Assembly: GCA_965242805.1 (NCBI GenBank) | Contig: CBDETD010000002.1 | Coordinates: 3,224,001 to 3,288,000 of the forward strand | Direction of reading: 5' to 3' | From: JANQEU01 sp965242805 | GTDB lineage: Bacteria; Bacteroidota; Bacteroidia; Cytophagales; Cyclobacteriaceae | DNA: 64,000 bases | Part shown: positions 44,643 through 53,116 of the stretch, piece by piece | Position numbering within the stretch: the first letter of the stretch is position 1 | Layout: every line of letters begins with the position of its first letter | Translations under genes and position numbers: made by a program | Notes under the pieces: generated by a model | The model's input: only the letters and a program-made list of their open reading frames with translations | Databases searched by the model: none | What the model was told of the DNA's origin: nothing

Positions 44643-45014
44643 ATGAAAATAGGAGCCTTTTCCATAAGCCTTAATGTTAAGGACATTCATGCATCAAAAG
44701 AATTCTATGAGAATTTGGGCTTTTCTGTTTACGCCGGAGACATCGAACGGAATTATTTGATCATGAAAAATGAACATTCCGTGATAGGGTTGTTTCAGGG
44801 GATGTTCGAAAAAAATATCATCACCTTTAATCCGGGATGGGACCAGGGAGCAAATCCTCTTAAAGAGTATGATGATATCAGGGACATACAGAAACACTTG
44901 AAAGGGAAAGGCACAAAATTCCAATCGGAGGCAGATGAAAATTCAACAGGACCGGCAAATTTTATCATAGTTGATCCGGATGGAAACCCTGTGCTTGTCG
45001 ATCAACACGTTTAA
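44643..45014 (+). CDS. VOC family protein
   Basis: This 123-residue cytoplasmic protein has the VOC opening FSISLNVKDIHASKEFYENLGFSV, then RNYLIMKNEHSVIGLFQ, and the second-module ending FIIVDPDGNPVLVDQHV. The family includes lyases, dioxygenases and drug-binding proteins; the metal ligands cannot be assigned securely here. It follows the Na/Pi cotransporter gene by 44 bp on the same strand. A palindromic repeat begins just downstream. Confidence 0.9.
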   Translation: MKIGAFSISLNVKDIHASKEFYENLGFSVYAGDIERNYLIMKNEHSVIGLFQGMFEKNIITFNPGWDQGANPLKEYDDIRDIQKHLKGKGTKFQSEADENSTGPANFIIVDPDGNPVLVDQHV

Positions 45015-45024
45015 TAACTCATTA

Positions 45025-45074
45025 TCTCTCTTTGTATTTTAAACTCTCTCTGTAGTTTTAAACTACAGAGAGAG
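45025..45074. repeat. Palindromic intergenic repeat, copy C, with decayed duplicate of left arm
   Basis: Positions 45044-45074 form a perfect palindrome: 15-bp arms with outer stem CTCTCTCT/AGAGAGAG and core GTAGTTT-T-AAACTAC. Directly before it, 45025-45044 is an imperfect copy of the left arm plus core (TCTCTCTTTGTATTTTAAAC), a partial tandem duplication like that in copy B but on the other side. It lies between the VOC and DUF1287 genes. Confidence 0.8.
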
Positions 45075-45108
45075 ATGTTGAAAATAAATAATCACGAACT
45101 TTCTACGT

Positions 45109-45705
45109 TTGATTAGCGTGACCGCAATCAGATCCCTTTCATTCATTTTCCTACTCACGGGATCACTTGTTAGTTCAAGCCAGGACTCATTCTATTCCCA
45201 ATTGGCAGACTCAGCCTTTACGCTAACAAAGGACAAAGTGACCTATGACCCGAGTTATTTTTCCCTTGACTATCCGGGAGGAGATGTTCCGAAAGATAAA
45301 GGAGTCTGTACTGATGTAATCATTAGAGCTTATCGCAAAGTTGGAATTGACCTTCAGAAAGAAGTCCACGTTGATATGAGACGAAATTTTGATCTATATC
45401 CTACGATTTGGGGATTGACCGGTACGGATAAGAATATTGATCATAGGAGAGTGCCAAACCTGATGGTATTTTTTGATAGATATGGGAATAAACTACCTAT
45501 GACGTCCGATCCCAATGATTATAAACCAGGAGACATCGTCAGCTGGAATCTGGGCGGAGCAGTCACTCACATCGGGATAGTAAGTAATAAAAGGACGGAC
45601 GATGGGAAACGTTACCTGATTATTCATAATATTGGAAACGGACAGGTACTTGAAGATTGCTTGTTCAGATATAAAATTATTGGACATCACAGATACAAGA
45701 AATAA
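45109..45705 (+). CDS. Exported DUF1287 protein (NlpC/P60-like fold)
   Basis: The 198-residue protein has a signal peptide. The apparent start is TTG 45109, with GTG 45118 as an alternative. The domain matches DUF1287 closely: VTYDPSYFSLDYPGGDVPKDKGVCTDVIIRAYRKVGIDLQ, then NIDHRRVPNLMVFFDRYG, then GDIVSWNLGGAVTHIGIVS. The conserved Cys in GVCTD and His in THIGIV are the likely catalytic pair of a papain-like peptidoglycan amidase/peptidase. It is periplasmic. The gene is bracketed by palindromic repeats, and copy D overlaps its stop codon. Confidence 0.88.
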   Translation: MISVTAIRSLSFIFLLTGSLVSSSQDSFYSQLADSAFTLTKDKVTYDPSYFSLDYPGGDVPKDKGVCTDVIIRAYRKVGIDLQKEVHVDMRRNFDLYPTIWGLTGTDKNIDHRRVPNLMVFFDRYGNKLPMTSDPNDYKPGDIVSWNLGGAVTHIGIVSNKRTDDGKRYLIIHNIGNGQVLEDCLFRYKIIGHHRYKK

Positions 45706-45742
45706 ACCTCTGTCCGTTGTTTGAAACTACAGACAGAGGTTT
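45704..45742. repeat. Palindromic intergenic repeat, copy D
   Basis: 19-bp arms around a central G, with two mismatches; the outer stem AAACCTCTGTC/GACAGAGGTTT is paired and the core is GTTGTTT-G-AAACTAC. The left end overlaps the stop codon of the DUF1287 gene (TAA 45703-45705). It ends 23 bp before the start of the S33 hydrolase gene. Confidence 0.8.
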
Positions 45743-45765
45743 AATATTTGTTATAAAAAGACCAA

Positions 45766-47211
45766 ATGAACCGTAGAAGATTTTTCATTTTCATTCTTCC
45801 CTTATTGATATTCTCATGTCAGTTTCGAAGTAACCAAGACCAAATAAATATCTTCGAAAGGCTTGGTTCCTATCTACCGGATGGATACACCAATGAGTTA
45901 TTGGTTGGGAGTTATAAGGTTTACGAGGATAGGGAAACTATGTCAGGCAGAAAGATCCCTCTCCATATCACTGTAACGCCTGCGTTGGACCAGGCGAACA
46001 AACTCGAGCCAATATTCTTCATTGATGGAGGACCGGGTCTGGGTGTTTCTTCCTGGAACTATTTCTACAATGAGGAGGACACTTTATACAGATCAAAGCA
46101 TGACCTTGTGTTCATTGATGTGCGTGGAACGGGTCGTTCTCAGGCATTGCACTGCCTGGAATTGCAAACCAGAAAAGGACTTGAAGAACATCTTGGAAAA
46201 CGTTATCCGGAAGAGAAAATCCAGGATTGCATCGAAGCTTATTCCGACTCGATAGATTTTAACAATTACAACTCTACCTATATTGTGGAGGACCTAGAGG
46301 AGATCAGAACATGGCTAGGTTATAAAAAAATTGATCTCTATGCAATTTCATATGGTGGTAAAGTTGCGCTGCTCTATATGGACAGATACCCGAATTCCAT
46401 CCATAAAAGTGTATTGCATTCTCCATCTCTTCCTGGGCTGAACAATCACATTTTAAGAAGTGAATGGTCTCAAAATGCCATCAACAAAGTATTCGATTTG
46501 TGTTTAGAGGATCCTGATTGCAATGAGAATTTCCCGGAGATTAAGGCAGAATTTTTTGAACTAAAGGAAAGGATCGAAACAAGTGAAGTTTCGGTTGTCT
46601 ATGGCAATGAGAACTCACAAGTAATCACTCTGAAATGGGGTCCGATCGCAAGTAAGTTATACTCCTTACTGTATGATGATACGGGCTATATCAAGCTCCC
46701 TTATTTGATCCATCAAGCTTATTTAGAGAATTACTTACCTCTTATAAAGGAATTTAATTATCAAAGTGATAAACCAAACTTAAGATTTGCACAGGGAACA
46801 CTTTTGTCCATTATTTGCGCGGAAGAAATCAACCTAGATTGGAAGACTAATTCCGAAATTTCTGAAACCTTTCTTGGTGACTACATGTACAAAAGCAGAT
46901 TGGAGGTTTGCAAGTCCTGGCCGGTTGAAGATAAGTCTCGCGATTTCCAAAGAATGATATCTTCAGAAGTACCCACGTTAATATTTTCAGGAAATTTTGA
47001 TCCAGTCACACCGGCAGAAAATGGGATAAGTCTAACCAGGACCTTATCAAATAGCACTCATGTTATCATTCCATACATGGGTCATATGTTTTCGGAATTA
47101 TCCAATATTAATTGCTACGATGAGTCCGTGGTCTCTTTCTATGACAACGAAAGCTTTATTCAAGACGTCTGTTTCGAAACCATGTTACCACAACCATTTC
47201 GTATCAATTAG
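45766..47211 (+). CDS. Alpha/beta hydrolase lipoprotein, S33/tripeptidyl-aminopeptidase-like
   Basis: This 481-residue protein has a lipoprotein signal ending FSC. It has an oxyanion-hole region FFIDGGPGLGVS, then VFIDVRGTGRS, the nucleophile elbow YAISYGGKVAL, the acid in FSGNFDPVTP and the His in MGHMFS, which completes the triad. Cys-rich spots (DPDCNE, SIICAEE) match the TAP-like subfamily, which removes short peptides from N-termini. It is exported and probably takes part in extracellular peptide use. Palindromic repeats lie directly before (45704) and after (47237) the gene. Confidence 0.9.
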   Translation: MNRRRFFIFILPLLIFSCQFRSNQDQINIFERLGSYLPDGYTNELLVGSYKVYEDRETMSGRKIPLHITVTPALDQANKLEPIFFIDGGPGLGVSSWNYFYNEEDTLYRSKHDLVFIDVRGTGRSQALHCLELQTRKGLEEHLGKRYPEEKIQDCIEAYSDSIDFNNYNSTYIVEDLEEIRTWLGYKKIDLYAISYGGKVALLYMDRYPNSIHKSVLHSPSLPGLNNHILRSEWSQNAINKVFDLCLEDPDCNENFPEIKAEFFELKERIETSEVSVVYGNENSQVITLKWGPIASKLYSLLYDDTGYIKLPYLIHQAYLENYLPLIKEFNYQSDKPNLRFAQGTLLSIICAEEINLDWKTNSEISETFLGDYMYKSRLEVCKSWPVEDKSRDFQRMISSEVPTLIFSGNFDPVTPAENGISLTRTLSNSTHVIIPYMGHMFSELSNINCYDESVVSFYDNESFIQDVCFETMLPQPFRIN

Positions 47212-47236
47212 GACTTCTCTTGGCTGTACTGCTGCT

Positions 47237-47273
47237 TTCCTCTGTCCGCAGTTTAAAACTACGGACAGAGGAA
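47237..47273. repeat. Palindromic intergenic repeat, copy E
   Basis: 18-bp arms around a central A with one mismatch; outer stem CCTCTGTCC/GGACAGAGG, core GCAGTTT-A-AAACTAC. A decayed half copy (CCGGATAGAGA, 47286-47296) follows. It lies between the convergent S33 hydrolase gene and the large plug-domain gene. The outer stem matches copy D but not A, B or C. Confidence 0.8.
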
Positions 47274-47304
47274 TAGATGGAATTTCCGGATAGAGAACTG
47301 TTCT

Positions 47305-50300
47305 TTATTGCTGAATGATTAAATCTTCCAACAGTTTAAAGGGCTCCCCAAAATCACTTATTCCCTGCAAATCCAGCTGTATGTTTTTAGCGTTATCGGA
47401 ATTGAAGAAGGTGATCTTCGCTCTGCCATTCTTATCCGTTTTAATACTTCCACCCCAGAATAAGGTAGCTCGTTTATCAGGAAATTTATAGTCGGGATTC
47501 AGCTTGTAGTTTGGAGAGGAAAACTCCCTTGCTGTGTAGAAGCCTTGAACTTGTTTGTAGGAAACTTTTTCCTTTTTCTGCCTTAGTTCCGTATCAATTC
47601 CTTTTTTGGTTGTCACAGAAATGACTCCATTTGCTGCTAAAACCCCATAATATGACGCTGAGGCATCCTTGAAGATCTCAATTTTCTCAATTTCGTTAGG
47701 AGGAATAGCTAAAAGAGCTTCGATAGCCGCCCGATTGTTTCCAGCCGCAAAGGCTCCGGCTCCAGCAACCTGCTGTGTTGGTGGACTTCCCGGTCCTCCG
47801 GTCTGATCCTGTGTGTCAGCTCCCCGATTGCTAACTCGGAATGGTGTGGCCAGGAAAGGTAAACCATCAAGAATTAGCAATGGAGGTCCCTGACTGTTGC
47901 GGAATCGTATCGTTGTTCTGTTATCGAATCCTGAGACCACGACCCCTGGCACCTGCCCAACGATCATTTGAAATACATCTGTATACTCACGTTTTTCAGG
48001 CCGAATGACGGCATCAGCAATTGAAAGTTCCTCTCTCTGTCCTTCAACCTCCACAACATCAAGCATCATGGTCATAGGACCCGAAGCTTCGGAAATTACC
48101 TGTCTTTCCCTACTCAATGTCAAATATTCGGATATTTCGTCCCAGTACATGAGGTCGTCGATGGTTCTTCCGGTGACATGAAATTCTTTCGGTGGTGATC
48201 TGGGTATTCTTATCGTGACGTCCAGTGCCCTTGACTGATCTTTTACCCCGGGTATACTGAAGTATAGCGTTGAGGAATCCCTGAAATTCAGGCCTCTTAA
48301 TTCCAGGTAGCCCCTATCGTCTGTCTGGACATTCATCAACATACTTGCCGAATCTGATAGAGCAACGACATTGAGAAATCTATTCTTCAACGGGACTCTG
48401 TCTTCAGGACTTACAGCAAGGCCAGTCAAAGTGAATCCCCGTTCCGGGAAATATTGAATATTCGGAGAGGGGTCCTCCAATATCTTCAACCACTTGAACC
48501 TTCTCCAGCCATGCGTCATCATTAATAGGTCGAGATTCCTTTGAGTGAGTTTTTCACTGTCTCCGAAATAGTAACCAGGGGAATCGACGTAATCATCAAT
48601 GTCTGAGCTGAGATGAAAATAGTTTTGAATATTTGATGTAAATGGATCTTTTCGGACTTGAGCTCCATCTGTTACGGACAACGAAAAATCCCCTTCAATT
48701 CCCCGGCCTTCTGCGTCTTTTACTGATATCTCCAATGATACCTGATTCCTTGGCCCATAATCATCCTTATCAGGATTGATTGAAACCTCAGGATCCCTTC
48801 CCGTATCAATAAAAACCAAGCGTTCACACCTGGGTCGACCCAACTCATCGAATAGCGTGATCTGTAAAATACCTTGTGGCAAGTTGGATTTCGGTATTTC
48901 AGTCAAAACACCTCTTTCCGTCATTATATGTTTTGAACGATGGACGATCCGACCCCTGCTTTGGCCAATAATATAAAAACTCTTTTCATGGAAATCCCGG
49001 GTTGCTCTCATGACGAGTTTTACGGTGTTCTCATTCCGATTATTGGCCTGCAAAGCAATACCTGTTGGAAGTATCTTTCCGAGGTCGAACTCCACGGGTT
49101 CACCCTCAAAATCAATTAAAGCACGATATGAGTCATCGGATTGCGGGTTCAGATAGAAACTTCCATATCCAAATTGATTGCTTTTTATTTTGCCAACTGT
49201 TTTGCCGCTTTGGTTTTCTATTGATCCGGATATCTGCGTTCCTTTTCCACCCTTGTCGGTAGCCTTGAAAGCTATCTGGCCCGTAATTCCGGAAATCATG
49301 TAACCTCCTTCAGGGAAAAAATCTACCTTGTTTACGGAATCTATCTTCCGGAAAGGATAGATATCTGCTTCTATCTCACTGAGTATTGCAATCTCTTCCT
49401 GAAAATAGAATTCATTGTTCCCCTCATTCCTCATTAATTGGGTATACGCACGTAACCAATATTTACCTTGTGGTATAGAATCTGGCAAATGGATATCTCC
49501 CTTTCCTCTTCCATTCTGAGTATTTATGACTTGATGACTTACGATTTCATAATCAGGGCCGATAAGTTCCACATGGACCACATCACTCAATACATCGGAA
49601 AAATGAGTGGAAGCATCTACAAGATAAATACTGTACCAGATGTCTTCACCCGCTGCATAAATTGGTTTGTCATGGTGGAGATATACTTTTTCTTGTCGGA
49701 TGAAACTCCTTTCGAATTTTGAATTCAGTTCTTCAATGAATGGATCTTTTCTCAGATCTTTTTGCTCAAGTATGATTTGTTTTTGGTCATTCAAAAAAAT
49801 GGTTCCGAATGCACGACTGGATTCAAAGTCTGCGATCACTTCTTCTTCGATAGGTGTTCGTTGCAGGATCGGATTGTCCTCCCAGAATTTCCGATCATAT
49901 CCAAGCTGATCCAGGATGGAGGCATCACTTCTGCGATAGTTGATCCTTCCACCAAGTCTTTTTCTTTTAGGAGGATTGTATTGCTCGTAGACTGTGAGAA
50001 TTGAGCTTGATTGGACAGGAAATTGAAACTGGTCCTCAACGAAATAATCAAATGACTGGTCTACCTTAATATAATCAAGGCTAAGGGTACTGGACTTATT
50101 CCTCCTGAAGTACATTTCGTATTGAAGCGAATAATTTTTCCAATACCCGTCCTTCGTGATCTTAATCACTTTCAATCTATCATCTACAAAGCCCCCATCT
50201 ACCTTCAATATGTCGTGATTATCGATATCAATATAGACCTTACCCTGCCAGGCCGGCCTAGGTAATTTAGGTTTCGGTATAAATTCGAGTTCAGCAACTT

Positions 50301-51003
50301 CCCGACCATCAACATCCAAGACACGCCCCACTTCAAAGTCATAAAAACGTCCTGCATCCGGTCTTATAGGCATGAAAAAATCCTCGGTGTTTGGTTGGAT
50401 GGGCATCATGATCCTCGACAACAAAGTGAAGTTCTTGTTGGTGATCATTCGCTCATCCAGATTCATGGCATATCTCCCTTCCTGGATACCCCAGTCATGA
50501 ATACCTATACCCGAAGAGCGGATGTCATAGAAAATTTCATATAATTCCGAGAAAATGGTGTCATTTTGTGATTTCTGGCGATAGAATGCCTTACCATACT
50601 GTTCTTTTTTGGCATTTTGAAGTGCCTTTTCGTAGGCATTGATAACCAGTGTTTCAACGTACGTTTGTCTCTTTTTCCCTTTTACGGTAATTGCATCTAA
50701 TCTATAATTCCGGGGGGTAAGTTCCACCACCACATTCCCGCTATTTAGAACTTCAATCGCTTTTCGTTCATAGCTGATATGTGAAAAAATTAGCTCTTTC
50801 GATGAGGAATCAATATTAACGATAAACATTCCTTCTTCATTGGAAGAGGTTCCCCTGGAAACCTGAAACTGCCCGATACTGACATATGGTATGCCCTCCC
50901 CGGTTTTGGAATCAACGACCTTACCGGAGATGGTTATTTCTTGGCCGTAAGTTGATATCGACAAGAATGAAAGGAGTAGCCACGCAATGAGTTTGGAAGA
51001 CAT
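47305..51003 (-). CDS. Giant exported protein: carboxypeptidase-regulatory, MG2-like and TonB-plug domains, no barrel
   Basis: The 1232-residue protein has a signal peptide (about residues 1-20). It is followed by a carboxypeptidase-regulatory-like domain (ISGKVVDSKTGEGIPYVSIG) and a DUF5686-like beta-rich region. Around residues 430-560 is a macroglobulin-like domain (KVYLHHDKPIYAAGEDIWYSIYLV), then further beta domains. Near the C-terminus is a TonB-receptor plug (QMIVGQVPGVVVSGFDNRTTIRFRNSQGPPLLILDGLPF ... IEKIEIFKDASASYYGVLAANGVISVTTKKG). Only about 100 residues follow, far too few for a 22-strand barrel. Such plug-bearing alpha-2-macroglobulin-like proteins occur in Bacteroidota, but their function is unknown. 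The gene diverges from the serine dehydratase gene. Confidence 0.85.
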   Translation of the reverse strand: MSSKLIAWLLLSFLSISTYGQEITISGKVVDSKTGEGIPYVSIGQFQVSRGTSSNEEGMFIVNIDSSSKELIFSHISYERKAIEVLNSGNVVVELTPRNYRLDAITVKGKKRQTYVETLVINAYEKALQNAKKEQYGKAFYRQKSQNDTIFSELYEIFYDIRSSGIGIHDWGIQEGRYAMNLDERMITNKNFTLLSRIMMPIQPNTEDFFMPIRPDAGRFYDFEVGRVLDVDGREVAELEFIPKPKLPRPAWQGKVYIDIDNHDILKVDGGFVDDRLKVIKITKDGYWKNYSLQYEMYFRRNKSSTLSLDYIKVDQSFDYFVEDQFQFPVQSSSILTVYEQYNPPKRKRLGGRINYRRSDASILDQLGYDRKFWEDNPILQRTPIEEEVIADFESSRAFGTIFLNDQKQIILEQKDLRKDPFIEELNSKFERSFIRQEKVYLHHDKPIYAAGEDIWYSIYLVDASTHFSDVLSDVVHVELIGPDYEIVSHQVINTQNGRGKGDIHLPDSIPQGKYWLRAYTQLMRNEGNNEFYFQEEIAILSEIEADIYPFRKIDSVNKVDFFPEGGYMISGITGQIAFKATDKGGKGTQISGSIENQSGKTVGKIKSNQFGYGSFYLNPQSDDSYRALIDFEGEPVEFDLGKILPTGIALQANNRNENTVKLVMRATRDFHEKSFYIIGQSRGRIVHRSKHIMTERGVLTEIPKSNLPQGILQITLFDELGRPRCERLVFIDTGRDPEVSINPDKDDYGPRNQVSLEISVKDAEGRGIEGDFSLSVTDGAQVRKDPFTSNIQNYFHLSSDIDDYVDSPGYYFGDSEKLTQRNLDLLMMTHGWRRFKWLKILEDPSPNIQYFPERGFTLTGLAVSPEDRVPLKNRFLNVVALSDSASMLMNVQTDDRGYLELRGLNFRDSSTLYFSIPGVKDQSRALDVTIRIPRSPPKEFHVTGRTIDDLMYWDEISEYLTLSRERQVISEASGPMTMMLDVVEVEGQREELSIADAVIRPEKREYTDVFQMIVGQVPGVVVSGFDNRTTIRFRNSQGPPLLILDGLPFLATPFRVSNRGADTQDQTGGPGSPPTQQVAGAGAFAAGNNRAAIEALLAIPPNEIEKIEIFKDASASYYGVLAANGVISVTTKKGIDTELRQKKEKVSYKQVQGFYTAREFSSPNYKLNPDYKFPDKRATLFWGGSIKTDKNGRAKITFFNSDNAKNIQLDLQGISDFGEPFKLLEDLIIQQ

Positions 51004-51142
51004 GGGTAATGTTTCTCTACTAAATATACTTCCACGATTTTGGAACTAATAAAGTTATGGGTGTAAATACAAACGACTACCAAACGAAAATCCTAAATAC
51101 GAATAACATGAAATAAAGTATATTGAATGTTCATTTTTTTAA

Positions 51143-52693
51143 ATGCAACACGCTAGTATATTTAATGATGCCCTTGGCCCAGTCATGAGGGGTCCTTCCA
51201 GTTCACATAGTGCTGCAGCTTGCAGGATTGGTCTGATCCTGAGAGACCTCATGCATGGTGAAATCACTAACATTGTGATCGATTATGATCCAAATGGATC
51301 TCTCGTAACCACTCATGAAAGTCAGGGAACGGATATGGGCCTCTATGGAGGCTTGATGGGGTGGCAGGCAGATGATCCGAGAATGATTGAATATAGGGAG
51401 GAATTGCAGAAGTCGGGGATTAAAGTGACCGTAAATTACCTGGGCTATGATGCTCCTCATCCCAATTACTATCGCATCTCAATTTCCAATGAAAGGATCA
51501 CACATACACTTTCCGCAATTTCTACTGGTGGAGGTATGATGGAAGTGGTCGAAATCGATGGTTCCCCAGTCTCCATATGTGGAGATTATCATGAATATTT
51601 GATTTATGGGGAAGATATAAACCTGATCCGTGATTTACTACCAATAAAGGATTGCTATCTGGTTTCGACGGAGGCCGGTTTTGTGGAGATCAAATCGCTT
51701 ACACAACTCGAGGAAGATCTCCTGAGTAAAATACGTGCGATTCCGGGAGTGAATAATGTTTGTTACTTGCGCCCGGTTGTTCCGGTTTTGACGTCATATA
51801 GGTTGGAAATCCCTTTCATATATTGTTCTGAACTTTATGAAATAGGGAAGAGTGAGGGTCTTAGTCTTTGGGAGTTAGGGGTGCTTTATGAATCAGCGAG
51901 AGGGTCCCTTAGTGAGAAACAAACATGGACAATGATGGAATCCATTGTCGATGTCATGGGATCTTCGATTCGTGAAGGTCTGAAGGGGAAAGAATTTGAA
52001 GATCGAATTCTGCCAGTTCAATCACTTGGATTCGAGGAGAAAATGACAGAAAACAAACTTCTCGATGGAGGAATATTGAATACGATAACTCTTTATATTA
52101 CTGCGCTCATGGAGAACAAAAGCGCTATGGGAGTTTTTGTGGCAGCACCCACTGCGGGTTCATGCGGAGCTTTACCTGGAACAATTTTCGGAGCGGCCAA
52201 TGAAATGAACCTCCCAAAAGAAGAAATTATCAAAGCAATGTTTGCCGCGGGCATTATTGGGGTATTCATCGCACAACACTCCACGTTTGCTGCGGAGGTT
52301 GCAGGTTGTCAGGCTGAAACTGGCGCAGGAGCGTCCATGGCGGCAGCCGGATTAGTGACACTGGCAGGAGGATCACTGGAACAGTGCATTGCTGCCGCTT
52401 CGTTTGCCCTTCAAAATTCCTTGGGGATCGTGTGTGATCCAATCGGCAATCGCGTGGAAGCCCCATGTTTGGGGAAGAATATTCTGGCAGGATCTAACGC
52501 CCTTTCCTCAGCCAATATGGCATTGGCGAATTATGATCCGTTAATTCCATTTGATGAAGTAGTCCAAAGCATGAAGGAAGTAGGAGACATGATGGCTCAT
52601 GAATTGACTTGCACCGGGTTAGGGGGATTAGCCGCAACTCCCACAGGCCAGAAGATCAAGGAAAAACTTCAGGAAAAGGCTAAATATTGTTGA
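51143..52693 (+). CDS. sdaA: L-serine ammonia-lyase, iron-sulfur type, fused alpha and beta
   Basis: The enzyme converts L-serine to pyruvate and ammonia using a [4Fe-4S] cluster. In this 516-residue protein the beta part (about residues 1-220) begins with the SSSHSAAACRIG motif and contains an ACT-like region. The alpha part (about 240-516) has the cluster and active-site cysteines in APTAGSCGALPG, AEVAGCQAETGAGASMAAAG and VCDPIGNRVEAPCLGKN, with the tail Cys516 at the very C-terminus, a known cluster ligand in the family. It is cytoplasmic, oxygen-sensitive and full length, with a clear ATG. Confidence 0.95.
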   Translation: MQHASIFNDALGPVMRGPSSSHSAAACRIGLILRDLMHGEITNIVIDYDPNGSLVTTHESQGTDMGLYGGLMGWQADDPRMIEYREELQKSGIKVTVNYLGYDAPHPNYYRISISNERITHTLSAISTGGGMMEVVEIDGSPVSICGDYHEYLIYGEDINLIRDLLPIKDCYLVSTEAGFVEIKSLTQLEEDLLSKIRAIPGVNNVCYLRPVVPVLTSYRLEIPFIYCSELYEIGKSEGLSLWELGVLYESARGSLSEKQTWTMMESIVDVMGSSIREGLKGKEFEDRILPVQSLGFEEKMTENKLLDGGILNTITLYITALMENKSAMGVFVAAPTAGSCGALPGTIFGAANEMNLPKEEIIKAMFAAGIIGVFIAQHSTFAAEVAGCQAETGAGASMAAAGLVTLAGGSLEQCIAAASFALQNSLGIVCDPIGNRVEAPCLGKNILAGSNALSSANMALANYDPLIPFDEVVQSMKEVGDMMAHELTCTGLGGLAATPTGQKIKEKLQEKAKYC

Positions 52694-52830
52694 TCAACTT
52701 ATACTAGATAATATTCCATTACCGAGTTTACTTTCGATCCTTAGTTCCTTCATGCAAGAGGTTACTTTAACCACCACATATGTATTAAAATAATAAAAAA
52801 TAATCTTAATAAAGTTATATAATATCAGCT

Positions 52831-53034
52831 ATGTGGAAATCTGTTACAAAACTTGGTGCTTTATCTATATTGGTAATTGGACTAATGGGGCCTTTAAGTT
52901 CTTGTTCGTCTTCTAAAAACCTTCATACATGGAAGGATCTCGAACATGCCAGGCAATTGGACCACAAGAAAGGAGATCGATCCAAACACCTCCAGAAACA
53001 TGGAGGGAAACATAATCATCGGTATAAAAGGTAA
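52831..53034 (+). CDS. Small basic lipoprotein
   Basis: This 67-residue protein has a classical lipoprotein signal (MWKSVTKLGALSILVIGLMG) ending in LSSC at about residue 25. The mature part of only some 43 residues is rich in Lys, His and Arg (HKKGDRSKHLQKHGGKHNHRYKR). I do not recognise a family. The clear signal and lipobox support a real gene. The histidine-rich tail could bind metal or lie against the negatively charged surface, but this is speculation. It is monocistronic; the M20 amidohydrolase gene converges on it. Confidence 0.72.
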   Translation: MWKSVTKLGALSILVIGLMGPLSSCSSSKNLHTWKDLEHARQLDHKKGDRSKHLQKHGGKHNHRYKR

Positions 53035-53116
53035 AATCGGCACGTTATGTGAGTTAAATGCTCCTTATCACAGGGCATTTTAAATCCTTACGGTTGTTGG
53101 GATAGGTATCCGGATA

